The notes beneath the pieces were generated by a model. It had not been told where the DNA came from. It saw only the letters and a list, made by a program, of their open reading frames with translations, and searched no databases. A DNA stretch of 64,000 nucleotides from Gilvimarinus agarilyticus. GTDB lineage: Bacteria > Pseudomonadota > Gammaproteobacteria > Pseudomonadales > Cellvibrionaceae. Location of the stretch: positions 1,544,649 through 1,608,648 of the forward strand of contig NZ_JXCJ01000001.1 in assembly GCF_000832015.1 (NCBI RefSeq), read 5' to 3'. Made by a program: the position numbers and the translations under genes. Of this stretch, positions 1 to 9,437 are shown piece by piece (the first letter of the stretch is position 1; every line of letters starts with the position of its first letter).

Positions 1-744
1 TTTTGTCATGCCATTTTGTCCCAGGGTCCCCATGACCACCAGGTCGGCACTCAGATCTTCGGCAACTTTAGACACCACGTCCGAGGTGTAGCCGTTGTCT
101 ACGTGAATTCGCTCAGTAGGCACACCGGTCTCGTTGGCCAAGCGGCCGCGATCGGGGTAATTCAAGGAGTCCATGTAGCCATTCACCACGTGCAGCTCGG
201 CGTTGTACACCTCGCAAAAGTGGCGGGCAGCGGCCAAAATTTTCTCGTTGAGCTCGATTTGCACATCGCGTACTGCCTGAAAGTTAACCGCAGCCAGAAT
301 CTTTTTACGGGCCGTGTGAGCACTTGGGCGAATCAACACTACCGGGCAGGCGGCGCCTTTTAACAGCTCCCACTTAGACTCGGTAAAGAAGAAGCGACGG
401 CTGGCGGTTTTGGCGTGCACCGGAATATAAATTAGGTTGGCGTTGGCGCGCTTAGCGGATTGCATAATCGACTCTTGCCACTCAGATGACCAAGAAACCT
501 CGATTAAGTGTTCCACACCGGCGTTGTTAAGAACACTGCGAATTTGTTCTTCAAACCAGCCCTGATCGCGTACCAGGTTGGCATTGTAGGCGCGCGTGTC
601 TACCGCGTCGCCATCGACAGCGACAAACACATGGACAAAGGGCTTAACCTCTTGCAGTTGTGATGTCAGTGCGACACGCTCCAGAGCGACGTGTTGCTCG
701 TCGTTGGGATCCACTACTACAAACATTATTTGCTGCTTGGACAT
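1..744 (-). CDS. Universal stress protein, UspE-like tandem (3' end outside window)
   Basis: The reading frame is open on the minus strand from an ATG at 744 to the left edge, so 248 residues are visible and the C-terminus is missing. The start has a good ribosome site (GGAGAACCC) just upstream. The first Usp domain spans about residues 1-145 and opens with a hydrophobic strand followed by VVDPND. A second Usp domain begins around residue 150 (KKILAAVNF) and reaches the ATP-binding-like VMGTLGQNGM stretch before the edge. Two Usp domains in one chain is the UspE arrangement, a cytoplasmic stress-resistance protein in gammaproteobacteria. It is transcribed divergently from the MaoC-like gene. 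The ligand and exact role cannot be read from the sequence. Confidence 0.88.
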   Translation of the reverse strand, partial: MSKQQIMFVVVDPNDEQHVALERVALTSQLQEVKPFVHVFVAVDGDAVDTRAYNANLVRDQGWFEEQIRSVLNNAGVEHLIEVSWSSEWQESIMQSAKRANANLIYIPVHAKTASRRFFFTESKWELLKGAACPVVLIRPSAHTARKKILAAVNFQAVRDVQIELNEKILAAARHFCEVYNAELHVVNGYMDSLNYPDRGRLANETGVPTERIHVDNGYTSDVVSKVAEDLSADLVVMGTLGQNGMTK

Positions 745-914
745 GGGTTCTCCTACTGTTTCCCTTTGATCGTACCATTTGTTATTGATTATCGCGCATT
801 AGTGGCGCGTTGTCAGTGGCCAAGCATAGCAAGTTGGTCGGCGCGTGAATAGCGGCGTACCTCCCAAGTTACGGTACAATGGCTAAGTTATGTTGACTAT
901 TTAGGAGTGGGCGT

Positions 915-1379
915 ATGCCGCAATTGATTTCTACCGGTTTTGATGAGTTGAGCTTAGGGCAGGAAGAAACCTTTGAGCGCACCTTAACCGCCGAGGTGAT
1001 TCGTCAGTTTGCCGTTGTCAGCGGCGATGTAAACCCAGTACATTTAGACGCCGAGTACGCTGCCGGTACGGTGTTTGGCGAGCCTATTGGTCATGGAATG
1101 TGGCTGGGCGCGCTGGTTTCGGCGGCTATTGCGACCCGGTTACCCGGGCCCGGCTCTGTGTATCGCGCTCAGCAGCTGCAATTTAAGCAGCCCATTAAAG
1201 TGGGGGATACGGCGGTGGTGACCTTGACGGTTAAAGAGCTTAAGGCGCGCATGCGCCTGGTGGTGATCGACTGTAAAGTACACAACCAGCAAGGTACGCT
1301 ACTGGCGCGCGGAGAGGCCGAGGTGATTGCACCGGCGGCGAGCGGCCGCATCGATGCGCCGGAGCTTTCGCAGCTTTAA
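915..1379 (+). CDS. MaoC-like (R)-specific enoyl-CoA hydratase
   Basis: This 154-residue protein has the single hot-dog fold of MaoC/PhaJ-type hydratases, which add water to trans-2-enoyl-CoA to give (R)-3-hydroxyacyl-CoA. The diagnostic hydratase motif is visible: D38 and H43 in SGDVNPVHLD, followed by the conserved FGEPIGHGMW segment. Length is normal for a stand-alone family member. The start has a TAGGAGT ribosome site. It is a single gene between the divergent usp gene and the convergent rnt gene, so the physiological acyl substrate is not indicated by context. A role in fatty acid or polyhydroxyalkanoate metabolism is inference. Confidence 0.85.
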   Translation: MPQLISTGFDELSLGQEETFERTLTAEVIRQFAVVSGDVNPVHLDAEYAAGTVFGEPIGHGMWLGALVSAAIATRLPGPGSVYRAQQLQFKQPIKVGDTAVVTLTVKELKARMRLVVIDCKVHNQQGTLLARGEAEVIAPAASGRIDAPELSQL

Positions 1380-1381
1380 CT

Positions 1382-2038
1382 TTAGGCTTCGGATGGCATC
1401 CAGCCGCCCAGCTCTTGCCAGCGATTAACAATTAGGCAAAACAGCTCGGCCGTTTTTTCGGCATCGTAGGCGGCGGAATGCGCGGCGCTATTGCTGAACT
1501 CGATACCGGCCAGCTGACAGGTTTTGGCCAACACCGTGTGACCGAAAGCCAGGCCCGATAGTGTTGCGGTATCAAAGCATGAAAACGGATGAAAAGGATT
1601 GCGCTTGATTTCGCAGCGGTTGATCGCGGCATTGATAAACCCCAGATCGAAGTGAGCGTTATGGCCCACCATCACCGCGCGGGTGCAGCCCTGCTCTTTT
1701 ACCGCGCGCCTTACCCCTTGTAGCAGCTCTATCATGGCCATGGGTTCCGGGTCAGCAAAACGGTCGGGGCTGTCTAAGTCGATCCCCGTGAAGTCGAGTG
1801 CCGACTGCTCGATATTGGCGCCATCAAACGGCTCGATATGATAGGCGAGGGTTTGGTCCGGCAGCAGCAGGCCATTGTCGTCCATGGTTAGGGTGACTGC
1901 GGCCACCTCCAGTAGCGCATCGCGGCCACTGTTAAAGCCCCCGGTTTCCACATCGACTACCACGGGTAAAAAACCGCGAAAGCGCTGGGCCATAGGCGAG
2001 CTGGTGTCTCGGTCAAACTCGGGGGGCGTGGGGTTCAC
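1382..2038 (-). CDS. rnt: Ribonuclease T
   Basis: RNase T is a DEDD-family 3'-5' exoribonuclease that trims the 3' ends of tRNA, 5S and 23S rRNA. The motifs are present: D29 and E31 in VVVDVETGG, then HNAHFDLGF, and HSAAYDAEKTAELF carrying the last His and Asp. At 218 residues the length matches the family. It lies on the same strand as pyrC, 73 bp downstream of it, the same neighbourhood seen in Pseudomonas. Its stop is only a few bases from the end of the convergent MaoC-like gene. Confidence 0.95.
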   Translation of the reverse strand: MNPTPPEFDRDTSSPMAQRFRGFLPVVVDVETGGFNSGRDALLEVAAVTLTMDDNGLLLPDQTLAYHIEPFDGANIEQSALDFTGIDLDSPDRFADPEPMAMIELLQGVRRAVKEQGCTRAVMVGHNAHFDLGFINAAINRCEIKRNPFHPFSCFDTATLSGLAFGHTVLAKTCQLAGIEFSNSAAHSAAYDAEKTAELFCLIVNRWQELGGWMPSEA

Positions 2039-2111
2039 TTGGCTTCCTTAAATATAGGCTCTGGTTCGTGTCAGGATTAAAGCTCTGGTGCGCTGAGCAC
2101 ACCAGGGGTGT

Positions 2112-3152
2112 TTACTGGCTGGATTTGATCTGCCAGTTAAGGGTTTCACTGGCGCACAGTGGGACAATATTTTCATCTAAGTATGGCAGCGTGGCGGGTA
2201 GTTGCCACGGCTGTTTTACCAGCGTAATTGTCTGTTGGTTACGCGGCAATCCATAAAAGTCGGCGCCAAAGTGGCTGGCAAAGCCTTCGAGCTTATCCAG
2301 CGCTCCGGCGGCGTCAAAGGCCTCGGCGTAAAGTTCGATGGCGCTGTAGGCGGTGTAACTGCCAGCGCAGCCACAGGCCGCTTCTTTTTTACTTTTGGCG
2401 TGTGGTGCCGAGTCGGTGCCTAAAAAGAACTTGGGGTTGCCACTGATAGCGGCCGCCATTAAAGCCTCTTGGTGGCTTTGGCGCTTCAGGATCGGTAGGC
2501 AATAGTAGTGTGGCCGAATACCGCCTGCGAGCATGTGGTTGCGGTTGTAAAGCAGGTGGTGAGCGGTAATGGTCGCCCCAACGGTGGGGCGGGCGGCTTT
2601 TACAAACTCGGCAGCGTCGCGGGTTGTGATGTGCTCCAGCACGATTTTCAGCTCGGGAAAATCATCCACAACTTTGCTTAGCGAGCGCTCGAGAAAGGTT
2701 TTTTCACGATCAAAAATATCGATGCTCGAGTCGGTAACCTCGCCGTGAATTAGCAGGTAAACCCCTTCCTCTTGCATGGCCTCCAGCGCCGGGTACAAGC
2801 GCGCAAGGTCGGTCACCCCCGAGTCGGAGTTGGTGGTGGCACCCGCCGGGTAGAGCTTGCCGGCTACCACGCCGGCAGCGCGTGCGGCGCGGATATCCTC
2901 GGCGCTGGTGTTATCGGTTAGGTAGAGCACCATCAGAGGCTCAAACTTAACGCCGCTGGGCGCGTGTGCAAGAATGCGCTCGCGGTAGGCCATTGCCTGA
3001 GAGGCATGCAGTACCGGCGGTACCAGGTTTGGCATGACAATGGTGCGGGCAAATTGCCGTGCAGCATCGGGCACGGTCCGGGCCAGCGAGTCACCATCGC
3101 GCAGGTGAATGTGCCAGTCGTCGGGGCGAGTAATCGTCAATTCTTGGGTCAT
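2112..3152 (-). CDS. pyrC: Dihydroorotase
   Basis: PyrC catalyses the reversible cyclisation of N-carbamoyl-L-aspartate to dihydroorotate in pyrimidine synthesis. The zinc-binding HIH of [11 protein letters not shown] is at the N-terminus, and the [12 protein letters not shown] segment carries the lysine that is carboxylated in class II enzymes. A C-terminal [10 protein letters not shown] motif gives another metal-site Asp. The ATG at 3152 was chosen because it yields 346 residues, close to the E. coli enzyme (348); a longer frame from 3191 adds 13 residues unlike the family. It probably forms a transcription unit with rnt downstream. Confidence 0.95.
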   Translation of the reverse strand: MTQELTITRPDDWHIHLRDGDSLARTVPDAARQFARTIVMPNLVPPVLHASQAMAYRERILAHAPSGVKFEPLMVLYLTDNTSAEDIRAARAAGVVAGKLYPAGATTNSDSGVTDLARLYPALEAMQEEGVYLLIHGEVTDSSIDIFDREKTFLERSLSKVVDDFPELKIVLEHITTRDAAEFVKAARPTVGATITAHHLLYNRNHMLAGGIRPHYYCLPILKRQSHQEALMAAAISGNPKFFLGTDSAPHAKSKKEAACGCAGSYTAYSAIELYAEAFDAAGALDKLEGFASHFGADFYGLPRNQQTITLVKQPWQLPATLPYLDENIVPLCASETLNWQIKSSQ

Positions 3153-3306
3153 GGTGTGAGCTTTTGTCGGTAAAGGCTCGCATCCTAGCAAAAATGCCGC
3201 TAAAGCGCAGCCGTCTTGGGCCGATACCCCCTACAGACTTGGTGTTTAGAGTGCGACCGTTGTTTGGCGGGCGATTGTAAGGGTGGAGATTTGAGGTGAT
3301 GAGCTA

Positions 3307-4263
3307 ATGGTGTTGTGTAAGGCCCGACAGCGGTTTGTCTCGCTCGCCGCGCTATTGGCGCTGGCGCCAGCGGCGCTCGCCATTACCTTTGAGGCGCCTA
3401 TGGAGCTGAGCCGCTGGCAGGTTGATGCCAGCGCGTTTGCCTGTAAGCTCTATCAGCCGCTTAATCGCTATGGCGAGGCGGTGTTTTTACGCCGTGCCGG
3501 TGAGCCTCAGCGTTTTTACCTGCGCGAGCAAAACCGTCAGTTTGCCGGAGGCGAGGCGCAGTTGTTGGCCCAGGCGCCGCGCTGGGAGGGCAGTGGTGTA
3601 CAGCGCCAGCTGGACTCGGTGCCGGTGGTGTCGGGCGACGAACCTATTCGTATGGATTGGCTCGAGTCTCAGCGACTTATTGGCGAACTACAACAGGGGC
3701 AGCAACTCATGTTTGCCCACTACGCCTGGTACGAAGAGGCCACCCCGGTGAATGTCGTGTTAGAGCCCATTCGGTTCCGTTTGGCGTTTGAAGAGTTTCA
3801 GCAGTGCCTGGGTGGTTTGCTACCGGTTAACTACGATCAGGTGCGCCGCAGCAGTGTTGCGTTTGTGGGCGGTGCGCCGGAGTTTGAGCCCGATCAGCAG
3901 CCGCTGCTGGATAATATTATTCAGTATATCTTGGCCGATGAGTATGTCACCACTGTGGTGATCGACGGCCATACCGATGGCCAGGGCTTGCGCGCCGATA
4001 ATTTAGAGCTGTCTAAAAAACGCGCCGAGTTTGTCGCCGCCTACCTCAAAGAGCGTGGGGTGACGGAAGATATGGTGCAGGTACGTTGGCACGGCGAGCG
4101 TTACCCTATCGGCTCCAACCGTACGGCAGAAGGTCGCGCAGAGAACCGCCGGGTGACCTTACGAATTGATCGGTTTGAGCCTAAAGGCCAAACGTTGGAG
4201 GCGCGCCGCCAAGAGCCTGTATCGGAGCCATCCCAAGACGAATCCGAGTCGTCGCAGTCGTAA
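3307..4263 (+). CDS. motY: MotY-like OmpA-domain protein, flagellar T-ring component
   Basis: The 318-residue product has a signal peptide (about residues 1-25, ending ALA before ITFEAP), a MotY-type N-terminal domain rich in aromatic residues, and a C-terminal OmpA peptidoglycan-binding domain from about residue 190. The latter shows VVIDGHTDGQG and the NRRVTLRI end motif. MotY anchors stator units around the flagellar motor in Vibrio and Pseudomonas. In Pseudomonas motY sits beside pyrC and rnt, away from other flagellar genes, and the same order occurs here, which supports the call over a generic OmpA protein. The last 25 residues are a low-complexity Glu/Ser tail. Confidence 0.85.
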   Translation: MVLCKARQRFVSLAALLALAPAALAITFEAPMELSRWQVDASAFACKLYQPLNRYGEAVFLRRAGEPQRFYLREQNRQFAGGEAQLLAQAPRWEGSGVQRQLDSVPVVSGDEPIRMDWLESQRLIGELQQGQQLMFAHYAWYEEATPVNVVLEPIRFRLAFEEFQQCLGGLLPVNYDQVRRSSVAFVGGAPEFEPDQQPLLDNIIQYILADEYVTTVVIDGHTDGQGLRADNLELSKKRAEFVAAYLKERGVTEDMVQVRWHGERYPIGSNRTAEGRAENRRVTLRIDRFEPKGQTLEARRQEPVSEPSQDESESSQS

Positions 4264-4326
4264 CTCGCCGTATCCGTCCCCTGTTATTTCGCACGACTTT
4301 AATCCGGGTAATTTTTTAACGCCCCC

Positions 4327-4354
4327 GGAATCTTTGCCTCCTGTGTGTGTCCAA
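4327..4354 (+). promoter_or_regulatory. Candidate sigma-E (AlgU) promoter upstream of mucD
   Basis: GGAATCT at 4327-4333, a 16-nt spacer and TCCAA at 4350-4354 match the sigma-E pattern GGAACTT-N16-TCNAA with two differences in the -35 element. It lies 99 bp upstream of the protease start. MucD/DegP genes are known members of sigma-E regulons, and the sigma gene itself is about 4 kb downstream. Found by eye only. Confidence 0.45.
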
Positions 4355-4453
4355 ACGCCCGTAACGTAAGTCGGCCGCGCCCCGCAGGGCGGCTGCTGAT
4401 CGATTGGCTGCCAGCAGGCAGTTCGCAATAGTAAGCACAGAGGTGATACGTAA

Positions 4454-5863
4454 ATGCAGCAAGTAGTATTAAATGCCCGCGCATTAATGGCGGTACTGAT
4501 GTTGTCCATGGTGGCGCTTACAGCACGCGCGGCCGCATTGCCGGAGTTTACCGATTTAATCGAAAAGAGCGCCCCGGCCGTGGTGAAAATCACCACCAGT
4601 AAAACGGTTAGCAGTGGTGGTCCAAGTCTCGATCAGCTGCAGGATCTTCCTGAGGCATACCGCCATTTGTTTCCCCAGCCCAGCCCGCGTGATCGTCAGG
4701 CACAGTCTATGGGCTCCGGCTTTATCATCAGTGAGGATGGTTATATTCTGACCAACAACCATGTGGTGGATTCGGCCGATGAAATTAATGTGCGCTTGTT
4801 TGATAAGCGCGAACTGCTGGCTAAGGTGATCGGGGTCGATCCATTGTCGGATTTAGCGCTGCTTAAAGTGGAGGCAGAAGATCTTCCGACCTTGAGCCTG
4901 GCCACAAATGACGACTTAAAAGTTGGCCAGTGGGTGGTGGCGATTGGCTCACCTTTTGGGTTGGATTACTCGGCGAGTGCAGGCATTGTCAGCGCCATGG
5001 GCCGCTCGATACACGCCAACGACAGTCAATATGTTCCTTTTATTCAAACCGATGTGGCGATTAACCCAGGCAACTCTGGCGGCCCACTGTTTAACCTAAA
5101 AGGTGAAGTGGTAGGGATTAATTCACAAATATACAGCCGCTCCGGTGGCTCAAACGGTTTGTCGTTTTCGATTCCCGCCGATGTGGCCTCCGAGGTGGTT
5201 GCCCAGTTAATGGATAACGGCTCGGTGCAGCGCGGTTGGTTAGGCGTGGCTATTACCGATGTGAGCCGCGATGTGGCCATCTCGTTTGGCCTGAGCAAGC
5301 CGATCGGTGCCCTGGTGAATGATGTAGAGCCAGGCAGCCCGGCGGAGGAAGCGGGTATTAAGCCAAGTGATATTATTGTTGCTTTTAACGGCGCGGAAGT
5401 GCTGGACTCGGGGGTACTGCCACAATTGGTGGGGCGTATGGCGCCGGGCAGTGAGCTTGAGCTAACCGTTATGCGTGGCGGCAAAAGAAAAACCTTGGAT
5501 GTCACGTTGGGCGAGCGCGAAAGCGACCCTGAGGCCGTTGCCAGCATGGGCGGACGCGACAGTAATGTCAGCGGTGTGGATCGTTTGGGCCTTAAGCTCG
5601 AGGATCTATCCGAACAATACCGCGAGCGCTCCAATCTGGACGGCGGGGTTTTGGTACGTCAGGTAGAGCCTAACTCGGCAGCGGCGGCCACGGGGTTACG
5701 CCCTGGCGATGTGGTTGTTCAGCTAGGCTACGATGAAGTGCAAAGCCTGGATGAGTACCGCGATTTGGTGAAGAAGCTGGATGAAGACAAGCTGGTGCCC
5801 ATTCGCTTTTACCGCCGTGGTCAGTCGATGATTCGCACCATTAAAATCGAGACCGACGAGTAA
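4454..5863 (+). CDS. mucD: Periplasmic serine protease/chaperone MucD (DegP/Do family)
   Basis: A 469-residue HtrA-family protease with a signal peptide (about residues 1-28). The catalytic triad is visible as H103 (NNHVVDSADE), D133 (LSDLALLKV) and S208 (PGNSGGPLF). Two PDZ domains follow, at about residues 255-345 and 375-465. DegP-type enzymes degrade or refold misfolded envelope proteins; in Pseudomonas MucD also dampens the AlgU pathway. There mucD is the last gene of algU-mucABCD, but here it stands alone between motY and sdhE and has its own candidate sigma-E promoter and terminator. The presence of two PDZ domains distinguishes it from AlgW/DegS. Confidence 0.93.
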   Translation: MQQVVLNARALMAVLMLSMVALTARAAALPEFTDLIEKSAPAVVKITTSKTVSSGGPSLDQLQDLPEAYRHLFPQPSPRDRQAQSMGSGFIISEDGYILTNNHVVDSADEINVRLFDKRELLAKVIGVDPLSDLALLKVEAEDLPTLSLATNDDLKVGQWVVAIGSPFGLDYSASAGIVSAMGRSIHANDSQYVPFIQTDVAINPGNSGGPLFNLKGEVVGINSQIYSRSGGSNGLSFSIPADVASEVVAQLMDNGSVQRGWLGVAITDVSRDVAISFGLSKPIGALVNDVEPGSPAEEAGIKPSDIIVAFNGAEVLDSGVLPQLVGRMAPGSELELTVMRGGKRKTLDVTLGERESDPEAVASMGGRDSNVSGVDRLGLKLEDLSEQYRERSNLDGGVLVRQVEPNSAAAATGLRPGDVVVQLGYDEVQSLDEYRDLVKKLDEDKLVPIRFYRRGQSMIRTIKIETDE

Positions 5864-5889
5864 CGGTTGTTTGAATAAATGTTGTAATT

Positions 5890-5920
5890 AAAAAGAGGCA
5901 GCTTAGGCTGCCTCTTTTTT
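5890..5920 (+). terminator. Rho-independent terminator after mucD
   Basis: AAAAGAGGCAGC and GCTGCCTCTTTT form a near-perfect stem around a short TTAG loop, ending in a run of six T. It lies 26 bp after the mucD stop. The stem has A-rich and T-rich flanks on both sides, so it could act in both directions. Confidence 0.85.
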
Positions 5921-6013
5921 CTCTATCGATAGCCGGTATGCCCTGTGGGCGAGCGTGGCTCTGGGGTATACTGCGCGCAACAATCGATGATCGAATTGAG
6001 ACGAGGTCAATAC

Positions 6014-6265
6014 GTGGAGCGCAATCGCTTATTTTGGGGCAGCCGACGGGGCATGCTGGAGTTGGATTTAATTCTGCTGCCGTTTTTAGAAAATGTGTAC
6101 CCGAGCCTGGAGCCCGAAGACAAGCTACGTTACCAGCAGCTGCTAGAATGTGAAGATCAGGATATGTTCGCCTGGTTGCTACACCGCCACGAGCCCGAAA
6201 ACCCCGAGCTGCAAAGGATTGTTCAAATTGTTCGCGACAACACCGGTATGCCCGACGACGCCTAA
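6014..6265 (+). CDS. sdhE: FAD assembly factor SdhE
   Basis: SdhE (YgfY) is a small cytoplasmic protein that promotes covalent flavinylation of the succinate dehydrogenase flavoprotein. The hallmark RRGMLELD motif is present, followed by the all-helical core with [17 protein letters not shown] start at 6014 is preferred because ACGAGG lies 7 nt upstream; it gives 83 residues, against 88 in E. coli. An in-frame ATG at 5987 is possible but lacks a ribosome site. It is followed by a ygfX-like gene, the usual partner. Confidence 0.9.
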   Translation: MERNRLFWGSRRGMLELDLILLPFLENVYPSLEPEDKLRYQQLLECEDQDMFAWLLHRHEPENPELQRIVQIVRDNTGMPDDA

Positions 6266-6296
6266 TCGCCCCGCTTTACGGCGGGCTGAACCACGT

Positions 6297-6704
6297 GTGC
6301 TGGTTGTCAGCCCGTCACGCTACCTGCGTTACTTTTACCTTGCCACTTACGGCACGCTAATACTTTTATTTCTCGGGTTAACAAGCCGGGGCGGTGGTTA
6401 TGGTGCTTTGGCGTTGGCGGTAAGTGGGTTGGTAGGCTTACTGTTGTTAGCCCGGTTGCGTTGGCAGCGCGCCCAGCATTGGCGCATCCAGTACGATGCC
6501 GACGGCTGGTGGATAGCTCGGGTGGGCAGCGAGCTAACACCGGCCCGGCTGGCCGGTGGGGTTAGGCTTTGGCGTGCGGTGGTATTTTTGAGCTTTGCCG
6601 ACGAGAACGGCTTACATCATATGGCCTTGTGCCCAGACAGTGCTCCCGCTGCGGATTTACGCCAGTTACGGGTGTGGTTGGTTACCCATCGGTGCGTTTG
6701 CTAA
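6297..6704 (+). CDS. YgfX/CptA-like inner membrane protein
   Basis: About 135 residues from a GTG at 6297. Two hydrophobic segments ([17 protein letters not shown] and [18 protein letters not shown]) are followed by a soluble basic/tryptophan-rich tail containing [11 protein letters not shown]. This layout and its position 31 bp after sdhE match YgfX (also called CptA), proposed to form a toxin-antitoxin-like pair with SdhE in E. coli, although that role is debated. The start codon is uncertain: the open frame continues upstream through sdhE in another phase, but those residues do not look coding. The end overlaps the convergent nadB by 23 bp. Confidence 0.75.
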   Translation: MLVVSPSRYLRYFYLATYGTLILLFLGLTSRGGGYGALALAVSGLVGLLLLARLRWQRAQHWRIQYDADGWWIARVGSELTPARLAGGVRLWRAVVFLSFADENGLHHMALCPDSAPAADLRQLRVWLVTHRCVC

Positions 6705-8313
6705 CAATAATATCTTGTCCGGCAAAGTTGGTTGGTACTAGCATAGTGTCACGTGCAATGGGGCTCTGCTCCGGGTGATCCAGCGAGTAGTGTAGGCCCC
6801 GGCTCTCTTTGCGCTCCATGGCCGAGCGGATAATCAGCTCGGCTACCGTGGTTAAATTGCGCAGCTCAATGAGATCGCCGCTGACTTTGTAGTTGCTGTA
6901 GTACTCGGCGATTTCTTTTTGCAGCAGTTTAATGCGGTGGGTGGCGCGCTCTAGCCTTTTGTGGGTGCGTACAATGCCCACATAATCCCACATAAAACGT
7001 CGCAACTCGTCCCAGTTGTGCGAGATAACCACGTCTTCGTCAGAGTTAGTTACCCGGCTTTCGTCCCAGTTGGGCGAGCGGTCCGGCTCGTTTAAATCGG
7101 CCATTTTTAGCAGAATATGCTCGGCCGCCGACTGAGCGTACACGATGCACTCCAGCAGCGAGTTAGAGGCCATGCGGTTGGCTCCGTGCAAGCCGGTAAA
7201 CGAGGTCTCGCCAATGGCGTATAGGTTTTGCAAGTCGGTTTGGCCGTTGCGATCGACCACCACGCCGCCACAGGTATAGTGGGCGGCCGGTACGACGGGG
7301 ATCGGGTCGCAGGTGATGTCGATGCCGTATTCCAAACAGCGGGCTTTGACCGTGGGGAAGTGCTCGGCGATAAACGCCTCGGATTTGTGCGAGATGTCGA
7401 GATACACACAGTCGCAGCCCAGGCGCTTGATCTCGTGGTCGATGGCGCGGGCGACGATATCGCGAGGGGCGAGCTCGGCGCGCTCGTCAAACCGTGGCAT
7501 AAAGCGCTCGCCGTTGGGCAGCCTTAAATAGGCGCCTTCGCCGCGCAGGGCCTCGGTAATCAAAAAGGTTTTTGCCTTGGGGTGATACAGGCACGTGGGG
7601 TGAAACTGGTTAAACTCCATGTTGGCCACCCGACAGCCGGCGCGCCACGCCATGGCGATGCCGTCGCCACTGGCGCTGTCTGGGTTGCTGGTGTACAGGT
7701 ACACTTTACTGGCGCCGCCGGTGGCTAACACCACAACCTTGGCCTGAAACACGTGCACATGGTCCGCTTTGCGCGACAGGGCATAAGCGCCACTGCAGCG
7801 CAGCTTGCGCGAGTCGGCGTCGGCCTGGCTGATCAGGTTAAGCGCGACATGGTGCTCGTAAATTTCAATCGAGGGGTGGCTGCGCACCCGGTCAATGAGC
7901 GTGCTGTGCACCGCCTGACCGGTAGCGTCGGCGCTGTGAATAATACGCCGGTGGCTGTGGCCGCCCTCTTGGGTTAGGTGATAGTCGCTGGAATCTTGTT
8001 CGCGGGTAAAGTTGACGCCTTGGTTAATGAGCCACTTGATGGCGCCCCGGGAGCGCTCGACGGTAAAGCGCACGGCGTCTTCATGGCATAGGCCCGAGCC
8101 CGCTACCAATGTGTCGGCGACGTGGGCGTCCACTGAGTCCTGATCATCCAGAACCGCCGCTATGCCGCCTTGGGCAAACCATGTGGAGCCTTCGTTAATA
8201 GCGCTTTTACTCAGTACCGCTACGCGGGCGTGATCGGCTAGCTGCAGCGCCAGCGTGAGCCCCGCCGCGCCCGAGCCGATGATAAGCACATCGTGACTAT
8301 AGTGTTGGTTCAT
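6682..8313 (-). CDS. nadB: L-aspartate oxidase
   Basis: NadB oxidises L-aspartate to iminoaspartate with FAD, the first step of de novo NAD synthesis. The N-terminal dinucleotide fold [15 protein letters not shown], the substrate-loop [11 protein letters not shown] and the YTCGGVVVD region are all typical of the succinate dehydrogenase/fumarate reductase flavoprotein family. An ATG at 8313 gives 543 residues, matching E. coli (540); the frame extends to 8352 but adds only an unconserved leader. It is divergent from algU, exactly as in Pseudomonas, and shares a 338-bp control region with it. Confidence 0.96.
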   Translation of the reverse strand: MNQHYSHDVLIIGSGAAGLTLALQLADHARVAVLSKSAINEGSTWFAQGGIAAVLDDQDSVDAHVADTLVAGSGLCHEDAVRFTVERSRGAIKWLINQGVNFTREQDSSDYHLTQEGGHSHRRIIHSADATGQAVHSTLIDRVRSHPSIEIYEHHVALNLISQADADSRKLRCSGAYALSRKADHVHVFQAKVVVLATGGASKVYLYTSNPDSASGDGIAMAWRAGCRVANMEFNQFHPTCLYHPKAKTFLITEALRGEGAYLRLPNGERFMPRFDERAELAPRDIVARAIDHEIKRLGCDCVYLDISHKSEAFIAEHFPTVKARCLEYGIDITCDPIPVVPAAHYTCGGVVVDRNGQTDLQNLYAIGETSFTGLHGANRMASNSLLECIVYAQSAAEHILLKMADLNEPDRSPNWDESRVTNSDEDVVISHNWDELRRFMWDYVGIVRTHKRLERATHRIKLLQKEIAEYYSNYKVSGDLIELRNLTTVAELIIRSAMERKESRGLHYSLDHPEQSPIARDTMLVPTNFAGQDIIVSKRTDG

Positions 8314-8434
8314 AGTGTGGTCTTTGCTCCCAGAAGGCTGGCAGTATATCAAGGCCGCGGGGGTTTTGGGGGAGTCTGTGGTTTCGACCCGGCGGCATCA
8401 GGGTGTGGCGTTAGTGTACACAGTTATAAACACG

Positions 8435-8475
8435 TATAATCAACACGGAACTTCTTATAGTGGCCTTTGGTCTAT
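8435..8475 (+). promoter_or_regulatory. algU promoter region with candidate autoregulatory sigma-E site
   Basis: The 338 bp between nadB and algU contain no gene. GGAACTT at 8447-8453, a 17-nt spacer and TCTAT at 8471-8475 resemble an AlgU/sigma-E promoter; the -35 is a perfect match, the -10 is one base from the Pseudomonas TCTGA form. A TATAAT at 8435-8440 just upstream could be a vegetative -10, but its -35 is poor. A second TATAAT is at 8521-8526. Autoregulation of algU by its own product is established in relatives; its use here is inferred. Confidence 0.55.
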
Positions 8476-8651
8476 TGGGCACTAAATTCGACATTGCCGG
8501 ATCCGTTTGAGGCAGTGCTATATAATGGCGACGTAACAGGCGCTATCGGCGTCGCACGACCAGGCCTAAGCCGGCATCGGTTTGGCGGGTTGATCTTGCG
8601 CACAGTTTTGTATGCCACCTCGTGCGAGCGGGGTGTTTTGGGGGTTAGACG

Positions 8652-9245
8652 ATGACAGCGCAATCTGCGCCGGATACAGATCAACAGCTAGTCGAGCGCG
8701 TGCAAAAAGGCGATAAGCGCGCGTTTGATCTTCTGGTGGTAAAGTACCAACACAAGATATTTTCTATTATCGGGCGTTATATCCGTGACCACGCCGAGGT
8801 GCAGGACGTGGCCCAGGATGCGTTTATCAAGGCCTACCGTGCCCTGGGAAATTTTCGGGGTGAAAGCGCCTTCTACACCTGGCTGTATCGCATCGCTATT
8901 AACACCGCTAAAAACCATTTGGTGTCGCGCTCGCGCCGGCCTCCGTCGTCAGACGTGGAGGTGGACGATGCCGAGTATTATTCGGGCTCCGATTTATTAA
9001 AGGATGCCGATACCCCAGAAAGCAATCTTCTGTGCGATGAGATCAAAGCGGCGGTGGATGAAGCTATTTCGGGCCTGCCGGAGGATCTGCGTTCGGCGGT
9101 AACGTTGCGCGAGATGGAAGGCTTGAGCTACGAAGACATTGCCGCGATTATGGATTGCCCAGTGGGTACCGTGCGCTCGCGTATCTTTCGCGCGCGGGAG
9201 GCAATTGATAAGCGTATTGCCCCGCTGTTGGATCGGGCGGAATAA
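8652..9245 (+). CDS. algU: RNA polymerase extracytoplasmic sigma factor AlgU/RpoE
   Basis: This 197-residue ECF sigma factor directs the envelope-stress response. Region 2 (about residues 25-95) contains AFDLLVVKYQHKIF and VQDVAQDAFIKAYRAL; region 4 (about residues 135-190) contains the helix-turn-helix GLSYEDIAAIMDCPVGTVRSRIFRARE. The sequence is very close to the AlgU/RpoE group by inspection. It is followed by its anti-sigma factor mucA, then mucB and mucC. The gap to mucA is 192 bp, larger than the tight spacing usual in Pseudomonas. Confidence 0.96.
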   Translation: MTAQSAPDTDQQLVERVQKGDKRAFDLLVVKYQHKIFSIIGRYIRDHAEVQDVAQDAFIKAYRALGNFRGESAFYTWLYRIAINTAKNHLVSRSRRPPSSDVEVDDAEYYSGSDLLKDADTPESNLLCDEIKAAVDEAISGLPEDLRSAVTLREMEGLSYEDIAAIMDCPVGTVRSRIFRAREAIDKRIAPLLDRAE

Positions 9246-9392
9246 AAAATGGTGCGAACCTGAATCTTGGCTGAACCTTTTACCAAAAGCTGTGTCAGAC
9301 ACGGTAAGAAGGATGTAAATCTTTGTAATCTCGGCCGACGTGGGGTATGTTTAGCAGCCCTAATACGTTGTACTCGGCGAGCTTGGTTGTCA

Positions 9393-9414
9393 CCCAATTG
9401 GCCCTTTTATTGGG
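9393..9414 (+). promoter_or_regulatory. Inverted repeat in the algU-mucA spacer
   Basis: CCCAAT at 9393-9398 and ATTGGG at 9409-9414 form a six-base-pair hairpin 24 bp before the mucA ATG. TTGGCC at 9398-9403 and a TATAT-rich stretch near 9417-9424 could also make a promoter. The 192-bp spacer contains no ORF of note. Confidence 0.3.
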
Positions 9415-9437
9415 CATATATATAGGTAAACGCGAGC

